Assembly (NCBI GenBank): GCA_003216375.1
Contig: QCIZ01000008.1
Location: 1-64,000, forward strand
Direction of reading: 5' to 3'
Origin: Prochlorococcus sp. AG-402-O21
Lineage (GTDB): Bacteria; Cyanobacteriota; Cyanobacteriia; PCC-6307; Cyanobiaceae
Length of the DNA: 64,000 nucleotides
The position numbers and the translations under genes were made by a program. Positions 45,116 to 54,836 of the stretch are shown piece by piece (the first letter of the stretch is position 1; the number at the start of each line of letters is the position of its first letter). The notes under the pieces were generated by a model. It saw only the letters and a program-made list of their open reading frames with translations, searched no databases and was not told the origin of the DNA.

Positions 45116-45916
45116 ATGTCGAAAAGGCTAACAACGATTCAAAAAGACGAAATTGTCCAAGCCTATCGGGGTGGAGTCAACACTAATATTCTTGCAGAAG
45201 AATATAATTGTAGTTCAAATACTATTAATAGAACGGTTAAAAATCTACTTTCCAGTTCTGAATATAAATTGCTAAAGGAAAAAAGATTAAAAAGCAGCAA
45301 TAAGAAAGTTGAACCAGATAATGACAAAAATATTGATAGTAAGCAAAAAGATCTCGAAAGCCAAAGCTCTTTTAAAGAGAGTCAATTAAAAGTTAATGAA
45401 GATGAGCAAGAAACCATACAAAATGATAATGATTTTTTTAATCAAGATTTCAATGAAATAGAATTTTTGTCTATTGGAGAACTTTCTCCCTCGGAAAGTT
45501 TAAATAATGAGAATTCTGAGACCGAAAATATAAATCAAGACATTGATAATAAATTTGAGGAAATAGAACCTTTAGTTTCTAGTTTTGATTTTGAGAAGAA
45601 AGAAGTAAATTTTGAGATACATAATCATGAAATCCTTCCTGAAAGTGTATATATGCTAGTTGATAAGAAAGTTGAGCTGGAAATCATTGCTATATCTGAA
45701 TTACCTGAGTGGAGATTTTTGCCTGAGAATGAATTAAATAGAAATGCAATTCTGTTATTTTCGAATCAACGCGCAGCTAAAAGAAGTTGTTCAAGAAATC
45801 AACGAGTTATTAAAATACCTAATACAAATGTTTTTGAAGTTTCTAAATCATATTTAGTTTTAAAGGGAATTACTAGATTAATACTTGAAGATTCTATAAT
45901 TGCTTTGGATAATTAG
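45116..45916 (+). CDS. helix-turn-helix protein of unknown function
   Basis: The 266-residue protein starts SKRLTTIQKDEIVQAYRGG and its first 55 residues look like a homeodomain-like HTH: DEIVQAYRGGVNTNILAE, then CSSNTINRTVKNLL as the recognition helix. A long acidic linker rich in Asp, Glu, Asn and Ser follows (about 60-150). The C-terminal domain near residues 165-266 includes EIIAISELPEWRFLPENE. I chose the ATG at 45116; an in-frame start 45 bases upstream gives an unrelated N terminus. It may be a DNA-binding regulator, but its targets are unknown. Confidence 0.75.
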   Translation: MSKRLTTIQKDEIVQAYRGGVNTNILAEEYNCSSNTINRTVKNLLSSSEYKLLKEKRLKSSNKKVEPDNDKNIDSKQKDLESQSSFKESQLKVNEDEQETIQNDNDFFNQDFNEIEFLSIGELSPSESLNNENSETENINQDIDNKFEEIEPLVSSFDFEKKEVNFEIHNHEILPESVYMLVDKKVELEIIAISELPEWRFLPENELNRNAILLFSNQRAAKRSCSRNQRVIKIPNTNVFEVSKSYLVLKGITRLILEDSIIALDN

Positions 45917-45929
45917 TCTATTTTTTTAA

Positions 45930-46154
45930 TTAGTTTTCATCATTCATCATTAATATTGAAGTTAGTCCACCAGACATTAAGCCTAATGCAAAAGAAGTTC
46001 CTAAAATAAATCCAACAGGAAGAGGAACGGTTTTATTGATGAAGAAATTTATATTATGTTTCTTGCTTAGATTTTGTGATCCAAGGCAAAGAAATAAAAT
46101 CAGCCACATTGCAGTAGCAATATTTAGAGTCAAAAGTTTTAATTTTAAAAACAT
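45930..46154 (-). CDS. small membrane protein (74 aa, LapA/DUF1049-like)
   Basis: Two hydrophobic helices (about residues 8-28 and 46-70) are joined by a basic loop. The second helix is glycine-rich (PVGFILGTSFALGLMSGGL), a layout like LapA/DUF1049 proteins of cyanobacteria. It is convergent with the HTH gene, 13 bases away, and lies downstream of rsmI on the same strand. Confidence 0.65.
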   Translation of the reverse strand: MFLKLKLLTLNIATAMWLILFLCLGSQNLSKKHNINFFINKTVPLPVGFILGTSFALGLMSGGLTSILMMNDEN

Positions 46155-46209
46155 TTTAAAATTGGCTTTGATTTATATTAAACTTTTAATTATATTTTAT
46201 CCTAAAAGT

Positions 46210-47097
46210 TTATTTGTCAAGTTTATTATGTAATTTGGAATAAAGCCAATTTTTTTTATAACCTGTTTGTTCGGATATTTTTTTTGCTGCAATATTAGGT
46301 TTTTCTCCTTTATCGATTAATTTATTGAGTTCATTTAATGCTTCTAATTCAGTAATTATATACTCTTGATTGTTATTATTTCCCCCTAAAACTATTGTAA
46401 ACTCTCCCTTTGGCCGATTGGCACTAAAATATTTTATGACTTCTTCTATGGTTGTTCCAATTGTTTCTTCGTATATTTTTGTAAGTTCTCTAGCAATTTT
46501 AATTGGGCGTTCTTTTCCACATAAAGTAGATAAATCCTTTAACAATTTTATTAATTGATGTGGTGATTCATAGATTAATGTTGTTCGATGTTCTTTAGAA
46601 ATCTCTTTAAGTCGTTTATTTCTTTCACTTTGTTTCTTTGGTAGAAATCCTTCGAAACAAAATCTTTGTGATGGCAAACCACTTATTACTAAGGCTGTTA
46701 TTGCCGCGCAAGGACCAGGGATGCAAATCACTTCAAAATTGTTGGACCTTGCAGCATGCACAAGTTCTTCTCCGGGATCATTTATTCCTGGTAAGCCTGC
46801 ATCACTTATTAATGCAATGCTCTCATCATTTTTTAGTATTTCCAATAATTGAGATTGTCGACTTTTGAAATTGTGTTTGTGATAGCTAAGTAGTGGAACT
46901 TTAGACTTAATTGTTTTCAATAATTGACCACTCCTTCTTGTATCCTCACAAGCTATTAGTGATACATTCTTAAGAATAGACTTTGCTCTAGGTGATAAAT
47001 CACCTAGATTACCAATAGGTGTCCCAACAATGTAAAGAGTCCCTGGGTAAGGTTCTGATCTATCTTTTTTAGACTGGTAATCTTTAATTAAATCCAT
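46210..47097 (-). CDS. rsmI: 16S rRNA (cytidine-1402-2'-O)-methyltransferase
   Basis: RsmI methylates the ribose of C1402 in 16S rRNA. The tetrapyrrole-methylase fold shows as GTLYIVGTPIGNLGDLSPRA near residue 20, ACEDTRRSGQLL near 50, LISDAGLPGINDPGEELV near 98 and FEGFLPKKQSER near 152. YESPHQL and a basic C terminus also fit. The length of 295 is normal. Its start codon is one base away from the start of cysQ on the other strand. Confidence 0.94.
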   Translation of the reverse strand: MDLIKDYQSKKDRSEPYPGTLYIVGTPIGNLGDLSPRAKSILKNVSLIACEDTRRSGQLLKTIKSKVPLLSYHKHNFKSRQSQLLEILKNDESIALISDAGLPGINDPGEELVHAARSNNFEVICIPGPCAAITALVISGLPSQRFCFEGFLPKKQSERNKRLKEISKEHRTTLIYESPHQLIKLLKDLSTLCGKERPIKIARELTKIYEETIGTTIEEVIKYFSANRPKGEFTIVLGGNNNNQEYIITELEALNELNKLIDKGEKPNIAAKKISEQTGYKKNWLYSKLHNKLDK

Positions 47098-47098
47098 T

Positions 47099-48013
47099 AT
47101 GTCAATTGATCTTGTTTTGCCAGAAGGTGTCGAATTAACGACTTTATTGAATGAACTTAGAAAGCTTAACTGGGCCGCAGCTGATGTTTTGATGGCATAT
47201 GCTCGAGGCCAAGAGCCTCCCTATGGGTTCCAAAAATCTTTAACTATAGAAGAAGGAGGAGATGGACCTGTTTCAGCCGCTGATATAGCAGTTAATGAAT
47301 TATTGATCTGTGGCTTAAATGATAATTTCACTTATAAAAATTGGGATATTTTAAGTGAGGAACATTCTAAGGAAAAAACTTTCCAAGGATCAAATTTAAA
47401 AAAAGATTGGTGTTGGATTATTGACCCACTTGATGGGACAAAAGATTTTTTACAAGGATCTGAGAATTATGCAGTACATATAGCTTTGGCATATAAAAAT
47501 AAGCCAAAAATAGGGATAGTTTTGATCCCTGAAAGAAATGAGCTTTGGGTTGGAATTATTGGGAGTGGTGCATGGTGTGAAAACCGGGAGGGTCGTAAAA
47601 AGCATATTTCTTTTAGTAAAAGGTTGGAAATATCTGAATTAATTCTTGTCTCAAGTAAAAATCATCAACAATCAAAACTCCAAGATCTTTTATCAACTTT
47701 TTGTTTTGCTGAGACAAAAAAAATAGGTAGTGTAGGCTGCAAAGTCGCATCAATTTTGAGAGGAGAATCAGATGTTTATATATCGCTTTCCGGAAAAACT
47801 TCGCCAAAGGACTGGGATATGGCAGCTCCCCAAGCACTTATTGAAGCAGCTGGAGGCATGTTTTCTCATGCAGATGGAACAGATTTGATTTACAACAATC
47901 CTACTTATTCTCAGTCAGGTTGTTTAATAGCAAGCCACGGAAAATCACATCAACAGATTTGTCAAAAAGCTATGAATTTTTTCCAGCTTGAAGAACCTCA
48001 ATATAAGGTTTAA
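47099..48013 (+). CDS. cysQ: 3'(2'),5'-bisphosphate nucleotidase / inositol monophosphatase family
   Basis: CysQ removes the 3'-phosphate from PAP(S) formed in sulfate assimilation. The IMPase-fold metal site shows as WIIDPLDGTKDFLQGSENYA near residue 108, with LSEEH before it and KTSPKDWDMAAPQALIEAAG near residue 228. It is 304 residues long. Start ATG at 47099 gives the N terminus expected for picocyanobacterial CysQ, so the one-base spacing from rsmI appears real. It runs convergently into pnp with a three-base gap. Confidence 0.9.
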   Translation: MSIDLVLPEGVELTTLLNELRKLNWAAADVLMAYARGQEPPYGFQKSLTIEEGGDGPVSAADIAVNELLICGLNDNFTYKNWDILSEEHSKEKTFQGSNLKKDWCWIIDPLDGTKDFLQGSENYAVHIALAYKNKPKIGIVLIPERNELWVGIIGSGAWCENREGRKKHISFSKRLEISELILVSSKNHQQSKLQDLLSTFCFAETKKIGSVGCKVASILRGESDVYISLSGKTSPKDWDMAAPQALIEAAGGMFSHADGTDLIYNNPTYSQSGCLIASHGKSHQQICQKAMNFFQLEEPQYKV

Positions 48014-48016
48014 TTA

Positions 48017-50185
48017 TTATGTAAGGGGGGCTACGGGAGTGGGAGTTGGCTCGGGGTAATTGTTCATACCACCATTCTGAGGCACTCCTCTTAAAGATAA
48101 ATTAATGCGACCACGATTATCTATTTCTCTTACCCTTACAGTTACTTGGTCTCCAACTTTTACAACATCTTCAACTTTTTCTACTCTAGCCTCAGATAAT
48201 TGAGAAATATGGATCATTCCTTCTTTGCCAGGAAGAATTTCTACGAATGCTCCAATTGGAATAATCCTAGTAATGGAGCCAGAGAAAATTTCTCCTTCAT
48301 GCACTTTTCTTGTTAGGCCCTCAATAATTCTTTGTGCTTCCTCTGCAGCAGCACCATCATGTGATGCGATAGTTACTATTCCACCGTCTTCAATATCTAT
48401 TTTTGTGTTAGTTCTTTCTGTAATACCTTTTATTGTCCTGCCACCAGGACCTATTACTGTCCCAATGAGTTCAGGGTCAATCCTAAAACTTAATAGTCTT
48501 GGCGCATGAGGAGAAAGACTCTCTTTTGGAGTGTCTATGGCCTCTAACATTTTCCCCAAAATATGTGTTCTTGCAGGAAGTGCTTGATTTATTGCTTCTC
48601 CAATTGTTTCAATTGGAAGCCCAGTTATCTTCATATCCATTTGTAAGGCTGTAATACCTTTCTCTGTTCCTGCAACTTTGAAATCCATATCTCCAAGGAA
48701 ATCTTCTATTCCTTGAATATCAGTCAAGATTTTCACTTCTTTACCTTCTTTAATTAGCCCCATGGCTGCTCCTCCTACGGGAGCTTTTAAAGGAACACCT
48801 GCATCCATTAGTGCGAGAGTGCTTCCACATACTGAAGCCATTGAAGTTGAGCCATTGGAACTTAAGACTTCACTAACAACTCTTAAAACATAAGGGAAGG
48901 TATCTTTTGCAGGTAATACAGGGATTAATGCTCTTTCGGCTAAAGCTCCATGACCAACTTCTCTTCTGCCAGGAGTTCTCATTGGTCGAGTCTCTCCGAC
49001 TGAGTAAGGTGGAAAGTTGTAGTGATGTATATAAGTCTTGTCAGTACTAGGGTTTAAATCGTCCATTTCTTGCGCATCACTTGGAGTCCCTAATGTTGCG
49101 GTAGAAAGAACTTGGGTTAAACCTCTTTGAAATAAAGCTGATCCATGAACTCTATTAGGTAAAACAGCAGCAGCAGCAGCAATTTCTCTTACTTCATTTA
49201 ATTCTCTTCCATCGACCCTTTTCCCTTCCTTAATTATTTGATCTCTCATTAATTTTTTAGTTAAAGCTTTATAATTATTATCTAAAAGTTTGTTATTTGA
49301 AGAAAGAGATTTTTTTACAGCATTATCATCTTTAAGTCCATCTATTTTTGAAGAAATATTTGTCTTTATCTCTTCAATCTTATTGTCTCTCTCTTCTTTT
49401 GTTTGATCAAAGTTTTTAAGAACTTCACTGATTGATTTTGTACAATTTTTATCTAAATAATTTGAAATTGTGTCGTCAACTTTAGGCGCTTCAGGCATCT
49501 CTTGCTTGATTCCTGATTCTTTTAACACTTCCTTTTGAGCATTGATTAATTCAGTTATAGCTTCATAGCCAAAATCAATAGCTTCAATAACGTCTTGCTC
49601 TGAAAGCTGATTGGCACCTGCTTCTACCATTACTACCCCATCTGGAGTTCCAGCAACTACAAGGTCAAGATCACCTCTTTCGATTTCTCGATAGCTTGGA
49701 TTAAGAACAAAGTCATCTCCTAAGAGCCCAACTCGAACAGCAGCCATAGGTCCTTGGAAAGGAATACCTGATATTAATGTCGCCATAGAAGCTCCTGTTA
49801 CAGCAAGAACATCTGCAGGAACTCTTTCATCTAAAGAGAGACATGTTGCAACTATTTGTATATCGTCTCTCATCCAACCAGGGAAAAGAGGTCTCATTGG
49901 ACGATCAATTAGTCTTGAAATCAAAGTTGCTCTTTCAGGGGGACGTCCCTCACGACGCATAAAACTGCCTGGGATCCTTCCTGCTGCATATAGCCTTTCT
50001 TCGTAATCACACATTAAAGGCAGGAAATCAACTCCTTCTCGACCAGTGGATTTTGTTGCTGTTACGAGAACTGAGGTGTCCCCACATTCAATCATTACTG
50101 AACCACCAGCCTGTGGAGCAAATCTTCCTGTAGTGAGCTTTATCTCTCTACCATCGAAGGAAACGGCTTTTGTCTGACCTTGCAC
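48017..50185 (-). CDS. pnp: polyribonucleotide nucleotidyltransferase (PNPase)
   Basis: PNPase degrades RNA 3' to 5' phosphorolytically and can add tails. Domains are in the expected order: RNase PH 1 (about residues 10-145, [20 protein letters not shown]), the helical linker, RNase PH 2 (about 330-560, [18 protein letters not shown]), the KH motif [16 protein letters not shown] near residue 568, and S1 near 635 ([20 protein letters not shown]). The start is GTG and the length is 722, as usual. It lies downstream of rpsN on the same strand. Confidence 0.97.
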   Translation of the reverse strand: MQGQTKAVSFDGREIKLTTGRFAPQAGGSVMIECGDTSVLVTATKSTGREGVDFLPLMCDYEERLYAAGRIPGSFMRREGRPPERATLISRLIDRPMRPLFPGWMRDDIQIVATCLSLDERVPADVLAVTGASMATLISGIPFQGPMAAVRVGLLGDDFVLNPSYREIERGDLDLVVAGTPDGVVMVEAGANQLSEQDVIEAIDFGYEAITELINAQKEVLKESGIKQEMPEAPKVDDTISNYLDKNCTKSISEVLKNFDQTKEERDNKIEEIKTNISSKIDGLKDDNAVKKSLSSNNKLLDNNYKALTKKLMRDQIIKEGKRVDGRELNEVREIAAAAAVLPNRVHGSALFQRGLTQVLSTATLGTPSDAQEMDDLNPSTDKTYIHHYNFPPYSVGETRPMRTPGRREVGHGALAERALIPVLPAKDTFPYVLRVVSEVLSSNGSTSMASVCGSTLALMDAGVPLKAPVGGAAMGLIKEGKEVKILTDIQGIEDFLGDMDFKVAGTEKGITALQMDMKITGLPIETIGEAINQALPARTHILGKMLEAIDTPKESLSPHAPRLLSFRIDPELIGTVIGPGGRTIKGITERTNTKIDIEDGGIVTIASHDGAAAEEAQRIIEGLTRKVHEGEIFSGSITRIIPIGAFVEILPGKEGMIHISQLSEARVEKVEDVVKVGDQVTVRVREIDNRGRINLSLRGVPQNGGMNNYPEPTPTPVAPLT

Positions 50186-50306
50186 GTGACTTTATAGCTT
50201 TTTGTCTTTAGACATTCTTACACTTAATGGGACTAATTGAGTAAATATCTCGATAGATTTGTTTCTTAGAGGAAACATTTACCACAATTACTTAAAAGAT
50301 AAAACT

Positions 50307-50338
50307 AAAAAAAGTGTGAGCTTCATTTGCCCACTTTT
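50307..50338 (-). terminator. rho-independent terminator after rpsN
   Basis: On the minus strand AAAAGTG pairs with CACTTTT across a 15-base loop and is followed by a T run (TTTTTTT). It begins about 30 bases past the rpsN stop, so it should separate rpsN from pnp. Confidence 0.6.
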
Positions 50339-50366
50339 GGGTGTTATTTAGTTTTCTCTTAGTTTT

Positions 50367-50669
50367 TTACCAGCTTGATTTTACAACTCCAGGTAATTCT
50401 CCATTATGAGCTCTTGATCTAAGTTGATTTCTGCATAGCCCAAAATCTCTGTAAACTCCTCTTGGTTTCCCTGTCGCCCAACAACGATTCCTAACTCTAT
50501 TTGGGGCACAATTTCTAGGCAAAGCTTGTATCTTTCTATGGATTTCTAGTCTTTCCATAGGATCTTTTGCTGATTTGAAAGCATCAATAAGAGTTTTACG
50601 CTTTGCTGCGTATCTTTCTACAAGTTTTTTGCGCTTTACATCACGCGCTATCATTGACTTTTTTGCCAT
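50367..50669 (-). CDS. rpsN: 30S ribosomal protein S14
   Basis: The 100-residue, zinc-free S14 starts [18 protein letters not shown] and ends with [21 protein letters not shown]. The [14 protein letters not shown] stretch binds 16S rRNA. It is a stand-alone ribosomal gene between rseP and pnp, with its own terminator downstream. Confidence 0.97.
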   Translation of the reverse strand: MAKKSMIARDVKRKKLVERYAAKRKTLIDAFKSAKDPMERLEIHRKIQALPRNCAPNRVRNRCWATGKPRGVYRDFGLCRNQLRSRAHNGELPGVVKSSW

Positions 50670-50794
50670 TAAGGTGCTTATTTAAATCATTTAGCAAACA
50701 TTTTAACTCCTTGCCTCATTGTTTTTAGAAATTGCAGGAAAATTATTTTTCAAAAAATATTTTTCAACTTAATATCATTCAAAAGTTTGGTTTA

Positions 50795-51877
50795 TTATCT
50801 GTGAACAAACTGTTGAACTAAAGATAGCTGTGTTGTATCACGGATTATTAAAACAACACTTAGTCCTACAAGTAAAACAAATCCAGATTGCATAAAAGCT
50901 AATTGAATTTTTTCAGGAACTGGCTTACCACGTATACTTTCTAGAATTAGAAGAACTAGTTGTCCTCCATCTAGAAGCGGCAAGGGTAACGAGTTAAGCA
51001 CTGCAAGGTTAATTGAAACCAAAGCAGAAAAAAGCACAAGACCTGAGCCACCTTGCTCTGAAAGCTGAGCACCAATTTCAACAATTTTTACTGGCCCACT
51101 TAACTGTTGAGCAGTTGAAGAGAAATTAGTAATCAAGCTTTTGTAGCCAATAACTGTTCGACTTAGTAATTCATAAAACTGTGTATTTGAGCTATTAACT
51201 ATTTCACCAATATTCTTTGCTTTAGATACTTCATTTGGAAGATTTGGTTGCAATTGAGCTCCTATCCTTCCATTCCCCTCATTCTCTAATGGGATTATAG
51301 TAACTGTCTCGCTTTCTCCTTCATTAACTCTCTCAAAAAGTAATTCTTCCCCAGATGATTTTTGAATGATATTAACTAAATTCATAATCCCCTCTTTGCC
51401 GCTGCCTAATGCTTGACCGTTTACGCTCATTATTCGATCTCCAGCCACTAATCCTGAATTAAATGCAGGTTCATCTGGTTGGATACCCATAATGATTACT
51501 CCTGGCTCAGGTTGATTAGGGATTCCGACAAAGCTTGCTTGACCAATAAGTACTATCCATGCAAGTAATAAATTTGCTATCACACCAGCTGAGATGACTA
51601 TTGCCCTTTGGTGAATGGGTCTATTCTTTAAAAGATCTGGGTCATTGGGTTGAACCAGTGACTCTGTTTCTTCATCAGGAAATGATACGAATCCCCCTAA
51701 AGGAAGAGATCTAAGTGAATAAGTAATTCCATTTATTTCCTTTTTTAATAGAGCTGGTCCAAAACCAATTGAAAAACCACTTACTTTAATTTTTTGAAGT
51801 ACGGCTGCTAAAAAATGACCAGCCTCATGAAAAAAAATTAGAAGGCCAAGTACAGTTATAGATAAAAGAACGTTCAT
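50795..51877 (-). CDS. rseP: site-2 protease RseP (M50 metalloprotease)
   Basis: RseP cleaves membrane proteins within the bilayer, classically anti-sigma factors. The zinc motif FFHEAGHFLA is at residues 15-24 in the first membrane segment. A PDZ domain occupies about residues 125-205 with PDEPAFNSGLVAGDRI. NSLPLPLLDGGQL near residue 292 supplies the third zinc ligand. The length of 360 fits the cyanobacterial form with one PDZ domain. It starts after serS on the same strand with a 19-base gap. Confidence 0.93.
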   Translation of the reverse strand: MNVLLSITVLGLLIFFHEAGHFLAAVLQKIKVSGFSIGFGPALLKKEINGITYSLRSLPLGGFVSFPDEETESLVQPNDPDLLKNRPIHQRAIVISAGVIANLLLAWIVLIGQASFVGIPNQPEPGVIIMGIQPDEPAFNSGLVAGDRIMSVNGQALGSGKEGIMNLVNIIQKSSGEELLFERVNEGESETVTIIPLENEGNGRIGAQLQPNLPNEVSKAKNIGEIVNSSNTQFYELLSRTVIGYKSLITNFSSTAQQLSGPVKIVEIGAQLSEQGGSGLVLFSALVSINLAVLNSLPLPLLDGGQLVLLILESIRGKPVPEKIQLAFMQSGFVLLVGLSVVLIIRDTTQLSLVQQFVHR

Positions 51878-51896
51878 TAATTAGATTTTGATTTGG

Positions 51897-53177
51897 CTAT
51901 TCTGGCTGTAATTTGTTCGAACCGAAGTAAGGTATTAAGGCTTTTGGTAAATTGATACTTCCATCAGATTGTTGACCATTCTCCAAGACCGCAGCCATAG
52001 TACGACCTATCGCTAATCCACTTCCATTTAAGGTATGCAAAAGTATATTTTTTTTATTGTTATCTTTTGTTCGTATTGAGGAACGTCTAGCTTGAAAATC
52101 TCCACAATTGCTGCAACTAGATATTTCTCTAAAGGTATTTGCACCTGGAAGCCAAACCTCTAAATCATAAGTTTTCTTTGCTGAGAAACCTAAGTCTCCT
52201 GTACAAAGCTGAATTACCCTATAAGGCAATTCGAGTTCCTTCAATATAGATTCTGCATCAGATGTGATTTTCTCTAAAGCTTCTTCAGATTTTTCTGGAG
52301 TAGTAAACCAATATAGTTCAACTTTATTGAATTGATGAAGTCTAATTAGACCTCTTGTATCCCTACCGTAACTCCCAGCTTCTCTTCTGAAACAGGGACT
52401 ATATGCTACGTATTTTAATGGTAGTAAATCTTTAGGGATTATCTCGCCACGATGGAGAGATGTTATTGGCACTTCTGCAGTAGGAGTCAGCCATAAATCA
52501 TCATCAGCACAACGAAAACTTTCTTCTGCGAATTTTGGTAGCTGTCCAGAACCGGTAAGACTAGCTGTGTTTACAAGTGCTGGAGGAAGAACTTCTAAAT
52601 ATCCTTTCTTAACATGCATATCAAGCATGAAATTTATAAGTGATCTTTCAAGTTTTGCAGCTTGATTGAAAAGGGTTACAAATCTACTTTTGGCTATTAC
52701 TGAAGATCTTTCGCTATCCCAGAGGTTTAATTGACTAGCGATTTCCCAATGTTCTTTTAAATTATTTCCTGAAATAGGTTCACCCCATCTTCTTATTTCC
52801 TTATTATCTTTTTCGTTTTTGCCTTTAATAGAACCCTTCTCAGGAAGGTTGGGTAAGCAAAGGATTTGTTCATTTAATTTATTTGAAATTGATTTTTCTT
52901 TCTCTTCGATAATCCCAACTTGTTGTTTGATTTTATTGCCCTTAATGCGAAGATTTGAAATCTCCTCTGAATCTTGAGAAAAACCTTGTTTTATCTTTTG
53001 TCCAACCTCTTTCCCAATTGAATTTCCTTGAGCTTGTAAAGAGTTTCTCTTTTCTTCAAGCTCTTTAAGATCTTTGCAGAATTTCTGAAGAGCTTCTAAA
53101 TCAACATTCATTCCTCTGGATTTAAGTCCTTCCTCAATTAAATTTGGATTTTCTCTAAGTAATCTCTGGTCTATCAC
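51897..53177 (-). CDS. serS: seryl-tRNA synthetase
   Basis: SerRS charges tRNA-Ser. The N-terminal coiled-coil arm is seen at about residues 30-105 (ELEEKRNSLQAQGNSIGKEV). The class II core has motif 2 FRREAGSYGRDTRGLIRLHQ near residue 262 and motif 3 LNGSGLAIGRTMAAVLEN near 383. TAEVPITSL and EISSCSNCGDFQARR also match SerRS. The start is GTG, followed by IDQRLLRENP, which is the family N terminus. Confidence 0.97.
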   Translation of the reverse strand: MIDQRLLRENPNLIEEGLKSRGMNVDLEALQKFCKDLKELEEKRNSLQAQGNSIGKEVGQKIKQGFSQDSEEISNLRIKGNKIKQQVGIIEEKEKSISNKLNEQILCLPNLPEKGSIKGKNEKDNKEIRRWGEPISGNNLKEHWEIASQLNLWDSERSSVIAKSRFVTLFNQAAKLERSLINFMLDMHVKKGYLEVLPPALVNTASLTGSGQLPKFAEESFRCADDDLWLTPTAEVPITSLHRGEIIPKDLLPLKYVAYSPCFRREAGSYGRDTRGLIRLHQFNKVELYWFTTPEKSEEALEKITSDAESILKELELPYRVIQLCTGDLGFSAKKTYDLEVWLPGANTFREISSCSNCGDFQARRSSIRTKDNNKKNILLHTLNGSGLAIGRTMAAVLENGQQSDGSINLPKALIPYFGSNKLQPE

Positions 53178-53300
53178 TATCTAAATGTTGAATTTCTTTT
53201 AGCCTAGTCGTTAATTGCTCCCCCCAATAATCACTCGTGTTATTTCCTTTCAAATGAAGGGATTTTTTTGAGTAATTAAAATAAAAATTACAAGATAATT

Positions 53301-54779
53301 CTAGAAAAGTTTTGGAGATGAAGCTCTTGCTCTTCCGCTAGAAGCCCATTCTCTTAGAGATTCAAGTTGTTCTCTTGCAGTTCTAGAAAGGGGAACTAGT
53401 TGACTAGTAGCAAGAATTAAATCACCTTCAAGAAGCTCTCTTTTCTCTGCAAATGCAAAGTACATTGCCTCTATAACGGCTTGTTCTAATTCTGCACCTG
53501 AGAATCCCTCCGTTCTGTCGACAGCAGCATCTAAAGCAATTTTTAAATTAGGTCTCCGTTTTTGAAGATGCAGTTCAAGAATGCTATGCCTTTCAATTCT
53601 AGAGGGTAATTCCAGCATGAAAATCTCATCAAATCTTCCTTTCCTAAGGAGCTCAGCGGGAAGCTTATCTATACCATTTGCAGTTGCTACAAGAAAAACA
53701 GAAGAAGTTTTCTCTGACATCCAAGTGAGAATATTTGCAAGTACTCTTTGACTCGTCCCTCCATCACTTCTTCCATCTCCGCCAAAAGCTTTGTCAATTT
53801 CGTCAATCCATAAAATGCAAGGTGCCATAGCTTCAGCGCGTTGAATGGTCTCTCTTGTTCGCGCTTCACTTGCTCCCACTAAGCCAGCAAATAATCTCCC
53901 TACATCAAGTCTCAATAAGGGCATAGACCAGCTATTCGCTATCGCTTTTGCTACGAGAGTTTTGCCTGTCCCTTGAGGGCCGACGAGTAAAACCCCTTTA
54001 GGTAAAGGCAGTCCAAAATCTTTTGCTTCTTCGGAGAAGGCTTGTTTCCTTTGCTTCAACCAATCTTTCAAAATTTGTAAACCACCAACATCACTTGGCG
54101 ACTTATTCGTTTTGCAATATTCGAGTACTTCGCTACGAGCAATAGATTGGCGTTTCTCTTCTAGTACTTCAAGTAAATCTTCTTTACCAATTTGGCCTCT
54201 TTGCGCAAGAGCTCTAGCGGCTACTTTACGGATCCTTGATTCACTTAGACCCCCACATGCATTTGTAAGTTCATTTAGAACGTTTTCATCTAATTTAGAA
54301 TTACTAGCTTCAGCAATATTTGATAGAAGTGTCTTGATTTCATTTTCCTTGGGTAGAGGTAGATCAAGAATAGTTAGGTCTTCTTCTAAATCATTTGAGG
54401 GACTCCATAATCCAGAGCTAATAATTATTGAATGAGGCTTTGAGCGAAGATTGATAGTTAAATTTTTTAGCATTCTTAGAATGCCTGGATCTTCACAGAA
54501 ATGGTGAAAATCTTTTAATAAAAGTATGGTTGGAGAACTTTCATCCAGTTTTTTAAGCCATTCGAGTACTGCCATTGGCTGCCTTGAACCAAGATTATTT
54601 GAATTAAGAACATTACTAATTCCATCTATGTAATCCCAAGTCGCAAGTCTTCGTGGAGAAAGCCTTTTAGTAGAATTTTTTAAAAGAGTTTCAACTCTTT
54701 CTTCTTCATTACTCCTTATCCAAATAATGGGAGTTCTCGCCCGAATTAGTAGATCGAGTTGTTCGTCCCAATTAGACAT
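53301..54779 (-). CDS. ycf46: AAA+ ATPase, Ycf46-like
   Basis: The 492-residue protein has an N-terminal part that resembles a degenerate ATPase domain. The AAA+ domain follows, with Walker A GVLLVGPQGTGKTLVAKAIA near residue 260 and Walker B APCILWIDEIDKAF near residue 320. ATANGIDKLPAELLRKGRFDE carries sensor 1 and the arginine finger. The layout is that of plastid and cyanobacterial Ycf46, linked in some species to inorganic-carbon response, though its biochemical role is not settled. It lies between yidC and serS on the same strand. Confidence 0.85.
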   Translation of the reverse strand: MSNWDEQLDLLIRARTPIIWIRSNEEERVETLLKNSTKRLSPRRLATWDYIDGISNVLNSNNLGSRQPMAVLEWLKKLDESSPTILLLKDFHHFCEDPGILRMLKNLTINLRSKPHSIIISSGLWSPSNDLEEDLTILDLPLPKENEIKTLLSNIAEASNSKLDENVLNELTNACGGLSESRIRKVAARALAQRGQIGKEDLLEVLEEKRQSIARSEVLEYCKTNKSPSDVGGLQILKDWLKQRKQAFSEEAKDFGLPLPKGVLLVGPQGTGKTLVAKAIANSWSMPLLRLDVGRLFAGLVGASEARTRETIQRAEAMAPCILWIDEIDKAFGGDGRSDGGTSQRVLANILTWMSEKTSSVFLVATANGIDKLPAELLRKGRFDEIFMLELPSRIERHSILELHLQKRRPNLKIALDAAVDRTEGFSGAELEQAVIEAMYFAFAEKRELLEGDLILATSQLVPLSRTAREQLESLREWASSGRARASSPKLF

Positions 54780-54836
54780 CAGTTATAGATTTGATTCTAG
54801 ATAAGATTGAATTTATATAATAATTCGCTCTTTATG

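Noticed and set aside
53178-53300. T-rich hairpin between the AAA ATPase and serS genes
   Set aside because: The pairing is imperfect and the T run is on the plus strand, while both flanking genes are on the minus strand.
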